Shown: positions 43,958 to 52,854 of the stretch, in pieces
How the letters are laid out: every line of letters starts with the position of its first letter
How positions within the stretch are numbered: position 1 is the first letter of the stretch
Source of the DNA: Chryseobacterium arthrosphaerae
GTDB taxonomy: Bacteria; Bacteroidota; Bacteroidia; Flavobacteriales; Weeksellaceae
DNA: 64,000 bases
Direction of reading: 5' to 3'
Assembly: GCF_001684965.1 (NCBI RefSeq)
Contig: NZ_MAYG01000001.1
Coordinates: forward strand, 682,001-746,000
Notes under the pieces: generated by a model
Database searches by the model: none
What the model saw: only the letters and a program-made list of their open reading frames with translations
What the model was told of the DNA's origin: nothing
Position numbers and translations under genes: made by a program

Positions 43958-44710
43958 ATGCTGAAAATTCTTACATTTCTGTCTTTGCTTTCTGCTGTTC
44001 ATATCTGTTCTCAGTTGAAGCTCGGGGTAAAGATAGCAGATGATGAACCCAATGAATCTATGATACCGGAAACTTTTAAAATGTATACATCCGGGGCGTC
44101 CCCAAAAGGATATATTTTAGAATTCATCCTCACCAATACTTCTTCGCAGGCTGTTTCCTTTCCTTTGGATACCCGCAGCTATGCAATACCTTTTGCCGAA
44201 GATACAAGTGTTTATTATCAGGAAGATAATATATCTTCGGCCCCTGACAGGCTGTATCGTCTGGGAGTGTACGGATTCATCAATCAGAACGGGTATATTC
44301 CTGAAGGAGACATAGGATGTTCAATGCCTGATGTGACAGAACATCCGGAAAGCAAAAAAGACAGGGAAGAAAGAGAAATGATGATCAGTACATGGAAAAA
44401 AGAAAATGACTTTGTGAATGAAAAACAGCTGGTGAATAATTGGTACATCATGAAGAATATGAGAACCCTGAAACCCAAAGAAAGCATTCATTACAAAATG
44501 TATTTCAATCCTTTTTTCAAAAAACTCTGCCATTACTGTTATCATGAATTTTATGACGGGCTTAAACCCGGATTACCTTATGATGTTAACTTCAAGGTCA
44601 TCCTGAATGAGGATGTATATCAGTTGATGACAACAGAGCAGCAGAAACAGTATAAAAATCTTTATACAAAGACCGTAATCTCCAATACACTCAGATTTGA
44701 CGGCCTTTAA
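43958..44710 (+). CDS. Secreted hypothetical protein (250 aa)
   Basis: From ATG 43958 the product has a clear signal peptide (MLKILTFLSLLSAVHICSQ); an earlier in-frame start would place 15 charged residues before it. The first part of the mature chain reads like an Ig-like or DUF-type extracellular domain (YILEFILTNTSSQAVSFPLDTRSYAIPF). A charged helical middle follows (ESKKDREEREMMISTWKKENDF), then a Cys-containing segment (FKKLCHYCYHEFYDGLKPG) that could form a disulfide or bind metal. Family not recognised. Confidence 0.7.
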   Translation: MLKILTFLSLLSAVHICSQLKLGVKIADDEPNESMIPETFKMYTSGASPKGYILEFILTNTSSQAVSFPLDTRSYAIPFAEDTSVYYQEDNISSAPDRLYRLGVYGFINQNGYIPEGDIGCSMPDVTEHPESKKDREEREMMISTWKKENDFVNEKQLVNNWYIMKNMRTLKPKESIHYKMYFNPFFKKLCHYCYHEFYDGLKPGLPYDVNFKVILNEDVYQLMTTEQQKQYKNLYTKTVISNTLRFDGL

Positions 44711-44714
44711 AGAG

Positions 44715-44787
44715 AAAAATGGAGAGATCACCTGTAAAAAACTCTTGAATTAAGAATCTAAAGTTATGAATCCGCTCCATTTTTTTG
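44715..44787. terminator. Possible terminator with long loop between convergent genes
   Basis: AAAAATGGAG (44715-44724) is complementary to CTCCATTTTT (44775-44784), which is followed by T-rich sequence. The loop is about 50 nt, so the hairpin is less certain than others. Confidence 0.4.
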
Positions 44788-44803
44788 AGTTCAATGCAGG
44801 GAT

Positions 44804-45202
44804 TTAACTGAACTTCTGAATGGCTTCAGGGCTCACAGGGGTGAAAAAATTAATAAGATTTCCATCCGGATCTGAGAACAGGAGTGAGCGGTTACCCCAT
44901 GGCATGGTGGCAGGCTCCTGAACAATGCGGTCCGTAAGGTTTTTAATTCTTTCATATTCCTCATCTACACTGGCTACCAGAAATTCTATAATGGTATTTT
45001 TAGAACTTTCAGCAGCAGTCTGATGTTCAGTCCCGAACATTTGCATGGTGCGGGTACTGCCAATGGCAATGGTAATGGAATCTGTGGAGAGTTCAGCAAA
45101 GTCTTCCGTATACCAGCGGGCTTTCAACCCTATAGTATTTTCATAAAACTGAACAGATTGTCTGATGTCCTGTGTGATGATCCTTAATGATGTTAATTTC
45201 AT
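44804..45202 (-). CDS. VOC (glyoxalase-like) family protein
   Basis: A 132-residue protein: LRIITQDIRQSVQFYENTIGLKARW in the first half and IIEFLVASVDEEYERIKNLTDRIVQEPATMPWGNRSLLFSDPDGNLINFFTP in the second, the usual VOC arrangement with the closing DPDGNLI motif. It is a likely monocistronic gene and converges with the secreted protein gene. The 92 bp downstream hold the possible terminator at 44715-44787. Confidence 0.85.
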   Translation of the reverse strand: MKLTSLRIITQDIRQSVQFYENTIGLKARWYTEDFAELSTDSITIAIGSTRTMQMFGTEHQTAAESSKNTIIEFLVASVDEEYERIKNLTDRIVQEPATMPWGNRSLLFSDPDGNLINFFTPVSPEAIQKFS

Positions 45203-45371
45203 TGGTTTAAAATTGTGTTATTGAATAATTTTAAACAAAGGTAGAGTGGAGTAGTGACAACAGGATGTCAGCAGCTTCTGTTTTTATTTTCCATTGATCT
45301 CATCAATCATTAAAACTATCCGGCAAGGTCTTCGGGAGGATCGTAGCCAAAAGGTACAGATGAATTCCTAT

Positions 45372-46688
45372 TTATTCCAGAAACCACAATTCAAAACAGC
45401 TCCCTTCCTGCAGGGCTTTATAATTAAGATAACCGCCATGAGCTTCCATGATACTTTTAGTAAGCGTAAGCCCGATTCCGGAGCCATTGGACCTCGTTGT
45501 AAAAAACGGGAGGAATATCTTGTCTTTGATCTCAGAAGGAACTCCTGAGCCGTTATCCGTGATGCTTATAATAATCCGGTTGTTGTGAGACCTTACAACG
45601 GTAGTGATGATTTTGTTTTCTTTTTCAGAAAGGGCATGAATTGCATTGAGATAAACATTGATCAGGCTGCGTTCAACCATTTTTTCATCTGCGGACACAA
45701 TATGGTTTCCAAGGTCTGAGCTCATCCGGATATTATGCTTCTCAAATTCCGGTTTCAGAAAACTGATGGCAGCTTCAATAACTTTTTTGAGTGGAACAGG
45801 GGAAAGGACAGGCTTAGGCAATTCTGCAATCTGGCGGTAGTGATCCACGAAATTTAAAAGCTGCTTTGATTTGGAATTGATGATCATGAGGCTGTCTTTC
45901 ATTTCCTGCTGATCTTCGGGATCTATCACTTCCTGGTTGCTGATGTATTCAAGATTCTGGATCAGGCTGTTGACCGGAGTTAAAGTATTCAGGAGCTCAT
46001 GGGAGATCACTTTCATCAGATTGTTCCAGGCCAGTTTTTCTTTTTGTTCTATGATTTTCTGCACAGATTCCATGGTGATGACATAGAAACGGTGCTGGGT
46101 GTTTTTTATCTGCTTGGTCCTGAGGGAAAAAGACTGTTTGGTATTATTATGAATGGAAATATCAAAAAACTCCTGTGAACTCTTATAGCCTGTTTCTTCA
46201 ATAATTCTGTAAAATTCAGGTACTTTGGCGGCATACAGTTCCCAGCGGTTGTATTTGGGAACCTTTAAAATATCAAGAAAGGTGTTGTTTACATAAAATA
46301 CATCCCAGTTTTTATCTTTTTCAGACAGGATGATCAATCCCGTTTCCATTTGATCCAGGATACTTTCATAGAGGAGTTTATAGGAAGATAAAGAAAACTG
46401 TTCCTCTTTGCTCTGGTAATACAGACGGATACTGTTATCAAGCAGCGGATCACCTTCCATCCGGGGAAATAGTGAAAAATCTTTCTTTCTGACAGCATAA
46501 ATGATTTTTTCCGCTTTTGAAGTACGGGCAAGGAATGAATAATACATCAATGCCACAAAAACAATCGTAAGCAGGATAAAGAGCAGGGTATTGAACCATT
46601 TTCCTTCCGAAAAAAAGTGATAGGCACCAATTCCACAAGCAATAGCAAGCAAATTGTAGATGAGTCCTAAATGATAGCTTTTATTCAT
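45372..46688 (-). CDS. NtrY-like sensor histidine kinase
   Basis: A 438-residue kinase with two membrane segments close together (about 8-26 and 32-52) and almost no periplasmic loop, a PAS-like domain (about 105-205; ILDQMETGLIILSEKDKNWDVFYVNN), the H box with His230 (KVISHELLNTLTPV), and an ATPase domain ending in FLPFFTTRSNGSGIGLTLTKSIMEAHGG. It is the partner of the sigma-54 activator encoded upstream on the same strand (93-bp gap). The pair is transcribed away from the export operon it most likely controls. Confidence 0.9.
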   Translation of the reverse strand: MNKSYHLGLIYNLLAIACGIGAYHFFSEGKWFNTLLFILLTIVFVALMYYSFLARTSKAEKIIYAVRKKDFSLFPRMEGDPLLDNSIRLYYQSKEEQFSLSSYKLLYESILDQMETGLIILSEKDKNWDVFYVNNTFLDILKVPKYNRWELYAAKVPEFYRIIEETGYKSSQEFFDISIHNNTKQSFSLRTKQIKNTQHRFYVITMESVQKIIEQKEKLAWNNLMKVISHELLNTLTPVNSLIQNLEYISNQEVIDPEDQQEMKDSLMIINSKSKQLLNFVDHYRQIAELPKPVLSPVPLKKVIEAAISFLKPEFEKHNIRMSSDLGNHIVSADEKMVERSLINVYLNAIHALSEKENKIITTVVRSHNNRIIISITDNGSGVPSEIKDKIFLPFFTTRSNGSGIGLTLTKSIMEAHGGYLNYKALQEGSCFELWFLE

Positions 46689-46781
46689 TATGTAAAAACA
46701 AATTTTTATTCATATTTAAAATTGGTTTGTGATGGCAGTCAGGAATTACAGGTGCGCAATACTTCCGGCCTATCACTTCAC

Positions 46782-48125
46782 TTACAGTCCAAATTTCTCC
46801 ATTCTCCTGTACAAAGCAGCCCGGGAAAGTCCCAGGTCTTCTGCGGCCAGGGAAATATTTCCTTTGTGTTTCCTTAGCGCTTTCCTGATAAGGACTTCTT
46901 CCATCTCTTCAATATTGAGGTTGACAATAGTGTTTTCCTGTTCCTCCAGCTGTGGGATCAATACCTGAAGCTTATTATCGTTGGATAAAATAACACTTCT
47001 TTCAAGACAGTGATCAAGTTCCCGGATATTTCCCGGCCATGGAAACTGGGTAAGTCCGGCCATGAGCTCATGGGTAAGTTCAAGACCGGGTTTATGGTAC
47101 TTTTGTTTGTAACGGTCCAGGAAATATTGAGCCAGCAGCCCGATATCTTCCTGTCTTTCCCGTAAAGCAGGGATCTTCACTTCCACAGTATTGATCCTGT
47201 AATACAGATCCTGGCGGAAACGGTTTTCTGCAACGGCTTTTTTCAGGTTTTCATTGGTGGCAAAAATAAAACGTACATCCAGTATCCTTTCTTTAGATTC
47301 TCCCAGTCTGGATAATTTCCTGTTCTGGATCAGGCTGAGTAATTTCGCCTGAAGCTGAAGAGGCAGGTTGCCGATTTCATCAAGAAAAACAGTTCCGTTC
47401 TGGGCATTTTCAATTTTTCCCGTATAATCCTGGTTGGCATCTGTAAAAGCTCCTTTTTTATACCCGAACAGTTCAGATTCAAAAAGATTCTCCGAAATAC
47501 TTCCCAGGTCAATATGCACAAACGGTTGGTTTTTCCTTTCAGACTGCTCATGAATAGATTCGGCAAGAACATATTTTCCTGTTCCGTTTTCACCCAATAA
47601 CAATACATTGGCATCAGTGGGAGCAACCCGCCTGATCTGTTCGAGCACTTCCTGCATCCCCGGAGAACGGCTTTCCAGCTGATATTGGCTGTTTTTATGA
47701 TGTACATTTTCCCATTGGCTGAGCTTTCTGTTTTTTCTTGAAATATCTACAGCAAGATTGACAGAGGCATACAGTTTCTCATTGTTCCACGGTTTCAGAA
47801 TAAAGTCTGAGGCCCCGTTTTTCAGTGCTTCCACAGCCAGTTCCACTTCACCGTAAGCCGTCATGAGTATGATAGGCAGCTGAGGTTCCAGTGTCTTTAT
47901 CTCGTTCATCCAGTAAAGACCGTCCTGCCCGCTTTCAAAACCTTTTCTGAAATTCATGTCCAGTACAACAGCGTCTACCTGGTTTTCCGTCATGAATTTT
48001 AAAATTTCTGCCGGCTTACTCAGGCAGCTTACCTGTGAAAAAAACTTTTTCAGCCAGACTCTTGCTGAAAACAGGATATCTTCGTCATCATCTACAATCA
48101 GGATATGAGCTTCTTTTTTACGCAT
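46782..48125 (-). CDS. NtrC-family sigma-54-dependent response regulator
   Basis: A 447-residue activator: receiver domain (Asp56 in AVVLDMNF, with a family-type longer loop FRKGFESGQDGL after it), AAA+ domain with Walker A GENGTGK (178-184), the sigma-54 contact loop GAFTDA (225-230), Walker B TVFLDEIG and sensor FIFATNENL, and a C-terminal Fis-type helix-turn-helix (GNISLAAEDLGLSRAALYRRMEKFGL). It should activate a -24/-12 promoter by ATP hydrolysis. Just upstream lies a 43-bp dyad (48156-48198) and, 60 bp further, a sigma-54 promoter for the divergent export operon. Confidence 0.95.
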   Translation of the reverse strand: MRKKEAHILIVDDDEDILFSARVWLKKFFSQVSCLSKPAEILKFMTENQVDAVVLDMNFRKGFESGQDGLYWMNEIKTLEPQLPIILMTAYGEVELAVEALKNGASDFILKPWNNEKLYASVNLAVDISRKNRKLSQWENVHHKNSQYQLESRSPGMQEVLEQIRRVAPTDANVLLLGENGTGKYVLAESIHEQSERKNQPFVHIDLGSISENLFESELFGYKKGAFTDANQDYTGKIENAQNGTVFLDEIGNLPLQLQAKLLSLIQNRKLSRLGESKERILDVRFIFATNENLKKAVAENRFRQDLYYRINTVEVKIPALRERQEDIGLLAQYFLDRYKQKYHKPGLELTHELMAGLTQFPWPGNIRELDHCLERSVILSNDNKLQVLIPQLEEQENTIVNLNIEEMEEVLIRKALRKHKGNISLAAEDLGLSRAALYRRMEKFGL

Positions 48126-48155
48126 ATTGTGGTATTGCTCTTTTAAAATGGTTAA

Positions 48156-48198
48156 AACTGTTCATTTCCGTACAAAAAGTGTCCGATAATGAACAGTT
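48156..48198. promoter_or_regulatory. Candidate NtrC-type enhancer dyad (UAS)
   Basis: Arms 48156-48174 and 48180-48198 are complementary at 16 of 19 positions, with a perfect outer 10 bp (AACTGTTCAT / ATGAACAGTT) and matching CGnACA ends. It is centred about 98 bp before the -12 element, a normal enhancer distance. It also sits 31 bp before the activator's own start codon, so autoregulation is possible. Assignment is inference from position and symmetry. Confidence 0.65.
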
Positions 48199-48259
48199 CC
48201 CGGAAAGGTATTAAAAACATTACTGCAGATTTTCAAGGACTTACAGGCTTATATTTTTC

Positions 48260-48275
48260 TGGCATCTGCCTTGTG
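48260..48275 (+). promoter_or_regulatory. Sigma-54 (-24/-12) promoter of the export operon
   Basis: TGGCAT-N5-TTGTG matches the RpoN consensus TGGCAY-N5-TTGCW except for the C of GC at -12. GG and TG are spaced as required. Transcription would start near 48286, about 23 nt before the ATG at 48309. No TTG/TAnnTTTG pair is seen in the same spacer. Confidence 0.68.
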
Positions 48276-48308
48276 TAATCTATTGTAACAAAATGAGTTA
48301 TCTTTAAT

Positions 48309-49550
48309 ATGGATACGAAAATAGTAAAAAAGAAATCGAAATTAAAATTTGTTTTAGGCGGATTGATTCTGTTGGGAGTTGTGATACTCTCCAGCTGGTA
48401 TTTTCTGCTGCAGAAAAAAACATACAATGTTTCTGCCGAAAGTATTCAGACTGATGTGGTTACCCAGGGGAAATTTGAAGATATGCTGATGGTAACGGCA
48501 CAGACCCAGTCGCTTAATTCTTCACTGGTCAATGTTCTGGAAGGTGGTGCCGTGAAAGAGATCTTTGCAGAAGACGGGCAGATGCTCACCAAAGACCAGC
48601 CCATTGCAAGGGTATACAATCCCAATACGGAATTTACGTATATGAGCCAGGAAACAGGAATTATGCAGCAGATCAGCCAGATGTGGAATACGCTTCTTGA
48701 GCTGAAAAACCAGGAACTGGCTCAGGATAAAGAACTGCTGCTGGCACAGAATGACTACAATACGGCACTTCAGAATTTTAACCTGCAAAAGAGACTGTAT
48801 GATGCAGAAATCGGAAAAAAAACAGATTACGACGTCAGTGTACAGAATCTTACCTATCAGAAACAAAGAAAATCAATTGTTGAAAAAGGGTTTTCTGCTG
48901 AGAAGAATTCAAGAAATGCACAGATGTCAGCCATCAATACTTCAATGGGGCAGATGGATAAGAGCCTTCAGATCTTACGTTCCAACAAAAACAATTTCCT
49001 GATCATGGCTCCTGTTTCCGGAAGGCTTTCATCATTTTCCATTTCATTGGGCGAAAACCTGACAACAGGGCAGAGCATCGGAAAGATCGATCTGATGGAC
49101 GGCTATAAACTGGTGGCTAAAGTAGATGAATACTATATCAATAAACTTCATAACGGCATCAAAGGTGTGCTCGATAATAATAATCAGCCTTATGAAGTCA
49201 TCATTACCAAAATCCTGCCGGAAGTAAAGGACGGTCAGTTTCTGGTTGAACTGAATTTTACAGAAAAGAAACCGGACAACCTTACAATAGGAATGACTTT
49301 CGGACTGAAGCTGAAGCTTTCCGCAGATACCCAAAGCATCATGCTTCCCAAGGGCAGTTTCTCAAAAGATACCGGCGGAAAATGGATCTTTGTGGTCAAA
49401 GGAAATAAAGCAGAAAGAAGAACAATCAGCCTTGGCCGGGAAAATCCGCTCTATTACGAGGTAATGTCAGGATTGAAGGCCGGTGAAACGGTGATCACAT
49501 CAGATTATGCAGATCTGAAAAAATATGAGATCCTTGCTATTAAAAAGTAA
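48309..49550 (+). CDS. MacA-like periplasmic adaptor (HlyD family)
   Basis: A 413-residue membrane-fusion protein. It has an N-terminal anchor (about 15-33, FVLGGLILLGVVILSSWYF), a split lipoyl/barrel-sandwich domain (GGAVKEIFAEDGQMLTKDQPIARV, then LIMAPVSGRLSSFSISLGENLTTGQSIG), a long alpha-helical hairpin between them (about 120-230), a beta-barrel and a C-terminal membrane-proximal domain (NKAERRTISLGRENPLYYEVMSGLKAGETVITS). It would link the inner-membrane ABC transporter to the outer-membrane channel. It is the first gene of a four-gene operon and lies behind the sigma-54 promoter. Confidence 0.92.
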   Translation: MDTKIVKKKSKLKFVLGGLILLGVVILSSWYFLLQKKTYNVSAESIQTDVVTQGKFEDMLMVTAQTQSLNSSLVNVLEGGAVKEIFAEDGQMLTKDQPIARVYNPNTEFTYMSQETGIMQQISQMWNTLLELKNQELAQDKELLLAQNDYNTALQNFNLQKRLYDAEIGKKTDYDVSVQNLTYQKQRKSIVEKGFSAEKNSRNAQMSAINTSMGQMDKSLQILRSNKNNFLIMAPVSGRLSSFSISLGENLTTGQSIGKIDLMDGYKLVAKVDEYYINKLHNGIKGVLDNNNQPYEVIITKILPEVKDGQFLVELNFTEKKPDNLTIGMTFGLKLKLSADTQSIMLPKGSFSKDTGGKWIFVVKGNKAERRTISLGRENPLYYEVMSGLKAGETVITSDYADLKKYEILAIKK

Positions 49551-49629
49551 AAAGATGAATATTTTTAACCTTTTGTTTTCGTCATTTAAAAAAGAACTTA
49601 ATCAATTAAACCCATAAAAAAACATTATC

Positions 49630-50352
49630 ATGATCAATATACACAACCTTTCAAAAATATACAGAGCCGAAGACGTACAGACGCATGCCTTAAATGAGGT
49701 GAGCCTGAGCATTAAAGAAGGTGAATTTCTCGCTATAATGGGACCTTCCGGATGTGGAAAATCAACCTTCCTGAATATTATCGGGCTTCTGGATACTGCT
49801 TCGTCAGGCTCCTATAAATTTGAAACGGCAGAAATGATGGGGCTGAGCGAAAGAAAGAAATCTGATGTCCGTAAGAAAAATATAGGCTTTATTTTCCAGA
49901 ATTTTAATCTGATCGATGAACTGACAGTCTATGAAAATATTGAATTGCCCCTGATCTACAACGGAGTTTCCCCTTCCGAAAGAAAAAGAAAAGTAGAAGA
50001 GATCATGGATAAGATCAATATTTCCCACCGGGCCAAGCATTATCCGCAGCAGCTTTCCGGCGGGCAGCAGCAGAGAGCGGCAGTCGCAAGAGCTTTGGTA
50101 ACAAAACCCAAACTGATTCTCGCAGATGAACCCACAGGAAACCTGGACAGCTCTAATGGTAATGAAGTCATGAACCTGCTGGCAGAACTTCACAGAGAAG
50201 GATCTACCATTGTAATGGTGACCCACTCTTCCTATGATGCAGGTTTTGCCTCCCGTATCATCAATATGAAAGACGGTGAAATTTTTAATGAAGAACACGC
50301 TTCCCAGAGAAAAGATGTCTTTGCAAAGGCTGATGCCGGAGCATTCGAATAA
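49630..50352 (+). CDS. ABC transporter ATP-binding protein (MacB/LolD type)
   Basis: A 240-residue ATPase: Walker A GPSGCGKST (38-46), Q loop FIFQNFNLID, signature LSGGQQQR (142-148) and Walker B ILADEP (163-168) followed by TGNLDSSNG and the H loop MVTHSSYDA. It is of the MacB/LolD/FtsE group, which couples ATP hydrolysis to a mechanical movement across the periplasm rather than to transport through the membrane. It pairs with the FtsX-type permease 45 bp downstream. Confidence 0.94.
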   Translation: MINIHNLSKIYRAEDVQTHALNEVSLSIKEGEFLAIMGPSGCGKSTFLNIIGLLDTASSGSYKFETAEMMGLSERKKSDVRKKNIGFIFQNFNLIDELTVYENIELPLIYNGVSPSERKRKVEEIMDKINISHRAKHYPQQLSGGQQQRAAVARALVTKPKLILADEPTGNLDSSNGNEVMNLLAELHREGSTIVMVTHSSYDAGFASRIINMKDGEIFNEEHASQRKDVFAKADAGAFE

Positions 50353-50397
50353 ATCAGAAGTGTTTCATCAACTATCATTAATTACAATATTACTATT

Positions 50398-52812
50398 ATG
50401 CTTACCAACTGGCTCAAAATTGCCCTGATCAATTATAAAAAAAACTGGCTGTCGACAGGTATTAATTTATTTGGACTCACCATTGGCTTAACCGGCTTTA
50501 TGCTCATTCTGATGCACTGGAATGATGAAGAATCCTATGAAAGATGGAACCCCAAAAAAGATCATATCTATGCTTTTCAGTCTTACTCCAAAAAAGACAA
50601 TTCCTATGGAAATAATATTTCTATTCCAATGGCCAAACGGGCTAAGGAAATGATTCCGGGAGTTCAGGATTACGTCCTGTTCAGCGGATCAGGAATAGGG
50701 GTGAAGATAACTGCAAAAGACAAATCGGTGTATCAGAAAGATGGAATGGCGGTTTCTGAAAGCTTTTTCAATTTCTTTCCATTCAAACTGATTGCAGGAA
50801 GCTATAAAGATGCGCTGAAGGGGGAGAGTTCCGCAGCGCTTTCCACTACTGCTGCCCGGAATATTTTCGGCAAAACCGATGTGGTAGGGGAAAGTATCAA
50901 ATTTGATGGCAAGAATTACAGTGTAACTGCTGTGTATGAACTTCCGGAAGGAAATTCACAGATAAAACCGGAATTCGTTTTCAATCCTGTTCAGCAGATG
51001 AAGGAGAATGAGAACAGTTGGGGAAATTTCAGTTATGGCTGTTTCTTTATGCTTAAGGAAGGTACTGATCTTGCTGTAGTACGGCAAAAATTTATAAAAG
51101 ATATCTTTGAATACCGTGCAGCCCGGGATGGAAAATCCTCAGGATTGTCAGTACAGCAGTATCTTGATCTGTATGGTCCTACAGACAGCCTATTGACGCC
51201 ACTGGATGGGCTGAAACTCCACGCAAAATCTTCCTGGTTTGGAAATCCTGATTTCAAAACACTGATGATCCTCTTTACGCTTTCTGTTCTTATTGTTGTT
51301 TTATCAGCCATCAACTTTATCAACCTGAAGACGGCACAGGCCTCTCAACGTGCTAAAGAAATTGGCGTGAGAAAGGCAATCGGCAGTACCAAAACACATC
51401 TTGTCCTGCAGTTTTTGCTGGAAACATTTGTAATCTGTATTTCATCTTATCTGCTTTCACTGGCTTTAACGGAGCTGCTCCTGCCAGGCTTCAATAAATT
51501 CTTTGGTAAAGAAATCAAGATGACCGACTGGCATATTTACTTTTACTCTTTTGGGATGATCCTTCTGGTTACGCTGATTTCAGGACTTATTCCGGCAGTT
51601 TATCTTTCAAATTTCAAAGCGATAGAGACCCTGAAAGGAAATTTTGCCAGAAGCAAGCATGGCGTTTGGATGAGAAACGGAATTCTCACCTTACAGTTAA
51701 TCATCTCTTCATTTTTTATTATTGGCGGGCTTATCGTTAATCAGCAGGTGAAATACATGATGAACAAAGATCTTGGCTTTAACGGAAAACAGGTAATGAT
51801 GATCAACTTCAGTGAAAGTAATCCGAAACCGTGGCTGAAATATGAGCGCCTTAAGACTGATATGAGAAATATTCAGGGAGTGACCGATGTCTCTTACGGG
51901 GAAGCTGTGCCGGGAGAAGGAAGATATGGCAGTTCCAATATGGATTTTATGGATAAAAGCATTCAGGCCCAGCATGGTTCTATGGACTATAATTACCTGA
52001 AGTTTATGAATGTAAAACTTATAAAAGGACGCTGGCTGGATCCGAACCTATCATCTGATACAATCAGCAATATTTTAGTGAATGAAGCTTTTGTAAGAAA
52101 ATTCGGATGGAATGATGATCAGGCCCTGAAGAATGAAATACAACCCGGATTTGATGACAAAAAATATAAAATTGTAGGTATTGTAAAAGATTTCAATATA
52201 AGAAGCCTTAAAAGAGAAGTAGAACCCATCGTATTTTTCCATTACAGGCAGACAGGATGGAAGCGGTACAATATCTATAACATTCAGCTGAAAATAGCTC
52301 CGAACGATATTGACGGGACCGTAAAAAGGCTGAAAACCTATTGGCAGACCAACGTGGAACCGGGCTATCCTTTTACCTATTATTTTGTAGATCAGCGATT
52401 TGCCAAAACTTTTGAAGTCTATCAAAAACAGCAGACCTTATTCACCATTCTGAATGCTATGGTACTTATGGTAGCTCTGCTGGGACTTTTTGCACTGTCT
52501 TCATTAATGATCGAACAGAAACTGAAAGATGTAGCGATCAGAAAAACATTGGGAGCTTCAGATCATACACTTGTTTTCGGATTGACAAGACAGTTCCTGT
52601 GGATTGCTGTGATTGCTGTTCTGATCAGCGTTCCGATCTGCTATTTTCTGATGAACGAATGGCTGAAAGATTTCGCCTACAGAATAGATATGCCGGTATG
52701 GCCGTTCATCGTAAGCTTTTTAACATTACTGGGATTAACGTTTGCTGTCGTAAGTATCAAAGCGTATAAAGCAACCAAGGTAAACCTTATAAAATATCTG
52801 AAGTATGAATAA
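50398..52812 (+). CDS. ABC transporter permease, double MacB/FtsX type
   Basis: An 804-residue membrane protein with the fused double layout common in Bacteroidetes. It has a first membrane helix (about 22-41), a MacB-type periplasmic domain (about 60-280), three helices of an FtsX domain (285-405; LSVLIVVLSAINFINLKTAQASQRAKEIGVRKAIGSTKT), then a second helix (425-445), a second periplasmic domain (about 455-680) and three final helices (ALLGLFALSSLMIEQKLKDVAIRKTLGAS). The repeated EIGVRKAIG / DVAIRKTLG coupling helices contact the ATPase. The substrate is unknown: peptide, lipid, antibiotic or haem-like molecules are all possible. Confidence 0.92.
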   Translation: MLTNWLKIALINYKKNWLSTGINLFGLTIGLTGFMLILMHWNDEESYERWNPKKDHIYAFQSYSKKDNSYGNNISIPMAKRAKEMIPGVQDYVLFSGSGIGVKITAKDKSVYQKDGMAVSESFFNFFPFKLIAGSYKDALKGESSAALSTTAARNIFGKTDVVGESIKFDGKNYSVTAVYELPEGNSQIKPEFVFNPVQQMKENENSWGNFSYGCFFMLKEGTDLAVVRQKFIKDIFEYRAARDGKSSGLSVQQYLDLYGPTDSLLTPLDGLKLHAKSSWFGNPDFKTLMILFTLSVLIVVLSAINFINLKTAQASQRAKEIGVRKAIGSTKTHLVLQFLLETFVICISSYLLSLALTELLLPGFNKFFGKEIKMTDWHIYFYSFGMILLVTLISGLIPAVYLSNFKAIETLKGNFARSKHGVWMRNGILTLQLIISSFFIIGGLIVNQQVKYMMNKDLGFNGKQVMMINFSESNPKPWLKYERLKTDMRNIQGVTDVSYGEAVPGEGRYGSSNMDFMDKSIQAQHGSMDYNYLKFMNVKLIKGRWLDPNLSSDTISNILVNEAFVRKFGWNDDQALKNEIQPGFDDKKYKIVGIVKDFNIRSLKREVEPIVFFHYRQTGWKRYNIYNIQLKIAPNDIDGTVKRLKTYWQTNVEPGYPFTYYFVDQRFAKTFEVYQKQQTLFTILNAMVLMVALLGLFALSSLMIEQKLKDVAIRKTLGASDHTLVFGLTRQFLWIAVIAVLISVPICYFLMNEWLKDFAYRIDMPVWPFIVSFLTLLGLTFAVVSIKAYKATKVNLIKYLKYE

Positions 52813-52854
52813 TTGAGCGTATGGCTCATTAATGATTAAAACCGCAACGTACTC

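Noticed and set aside
46782-48125. Walker A GENGTGKY without Ser/Thr and GAFTDA instead of GAFTGA in the NtrC-type activator
   Set aside because: In this family the residue after Lys is commonly Glu or other, and GAFTDA is a frequent natural variant, so neither suggests loss of function.
49804-50298. 164-codon minus-strand frame in the ABC ATPase gene
   Set aside because: The plus-strand frame has all ABC motifs; the other is antisense without features.
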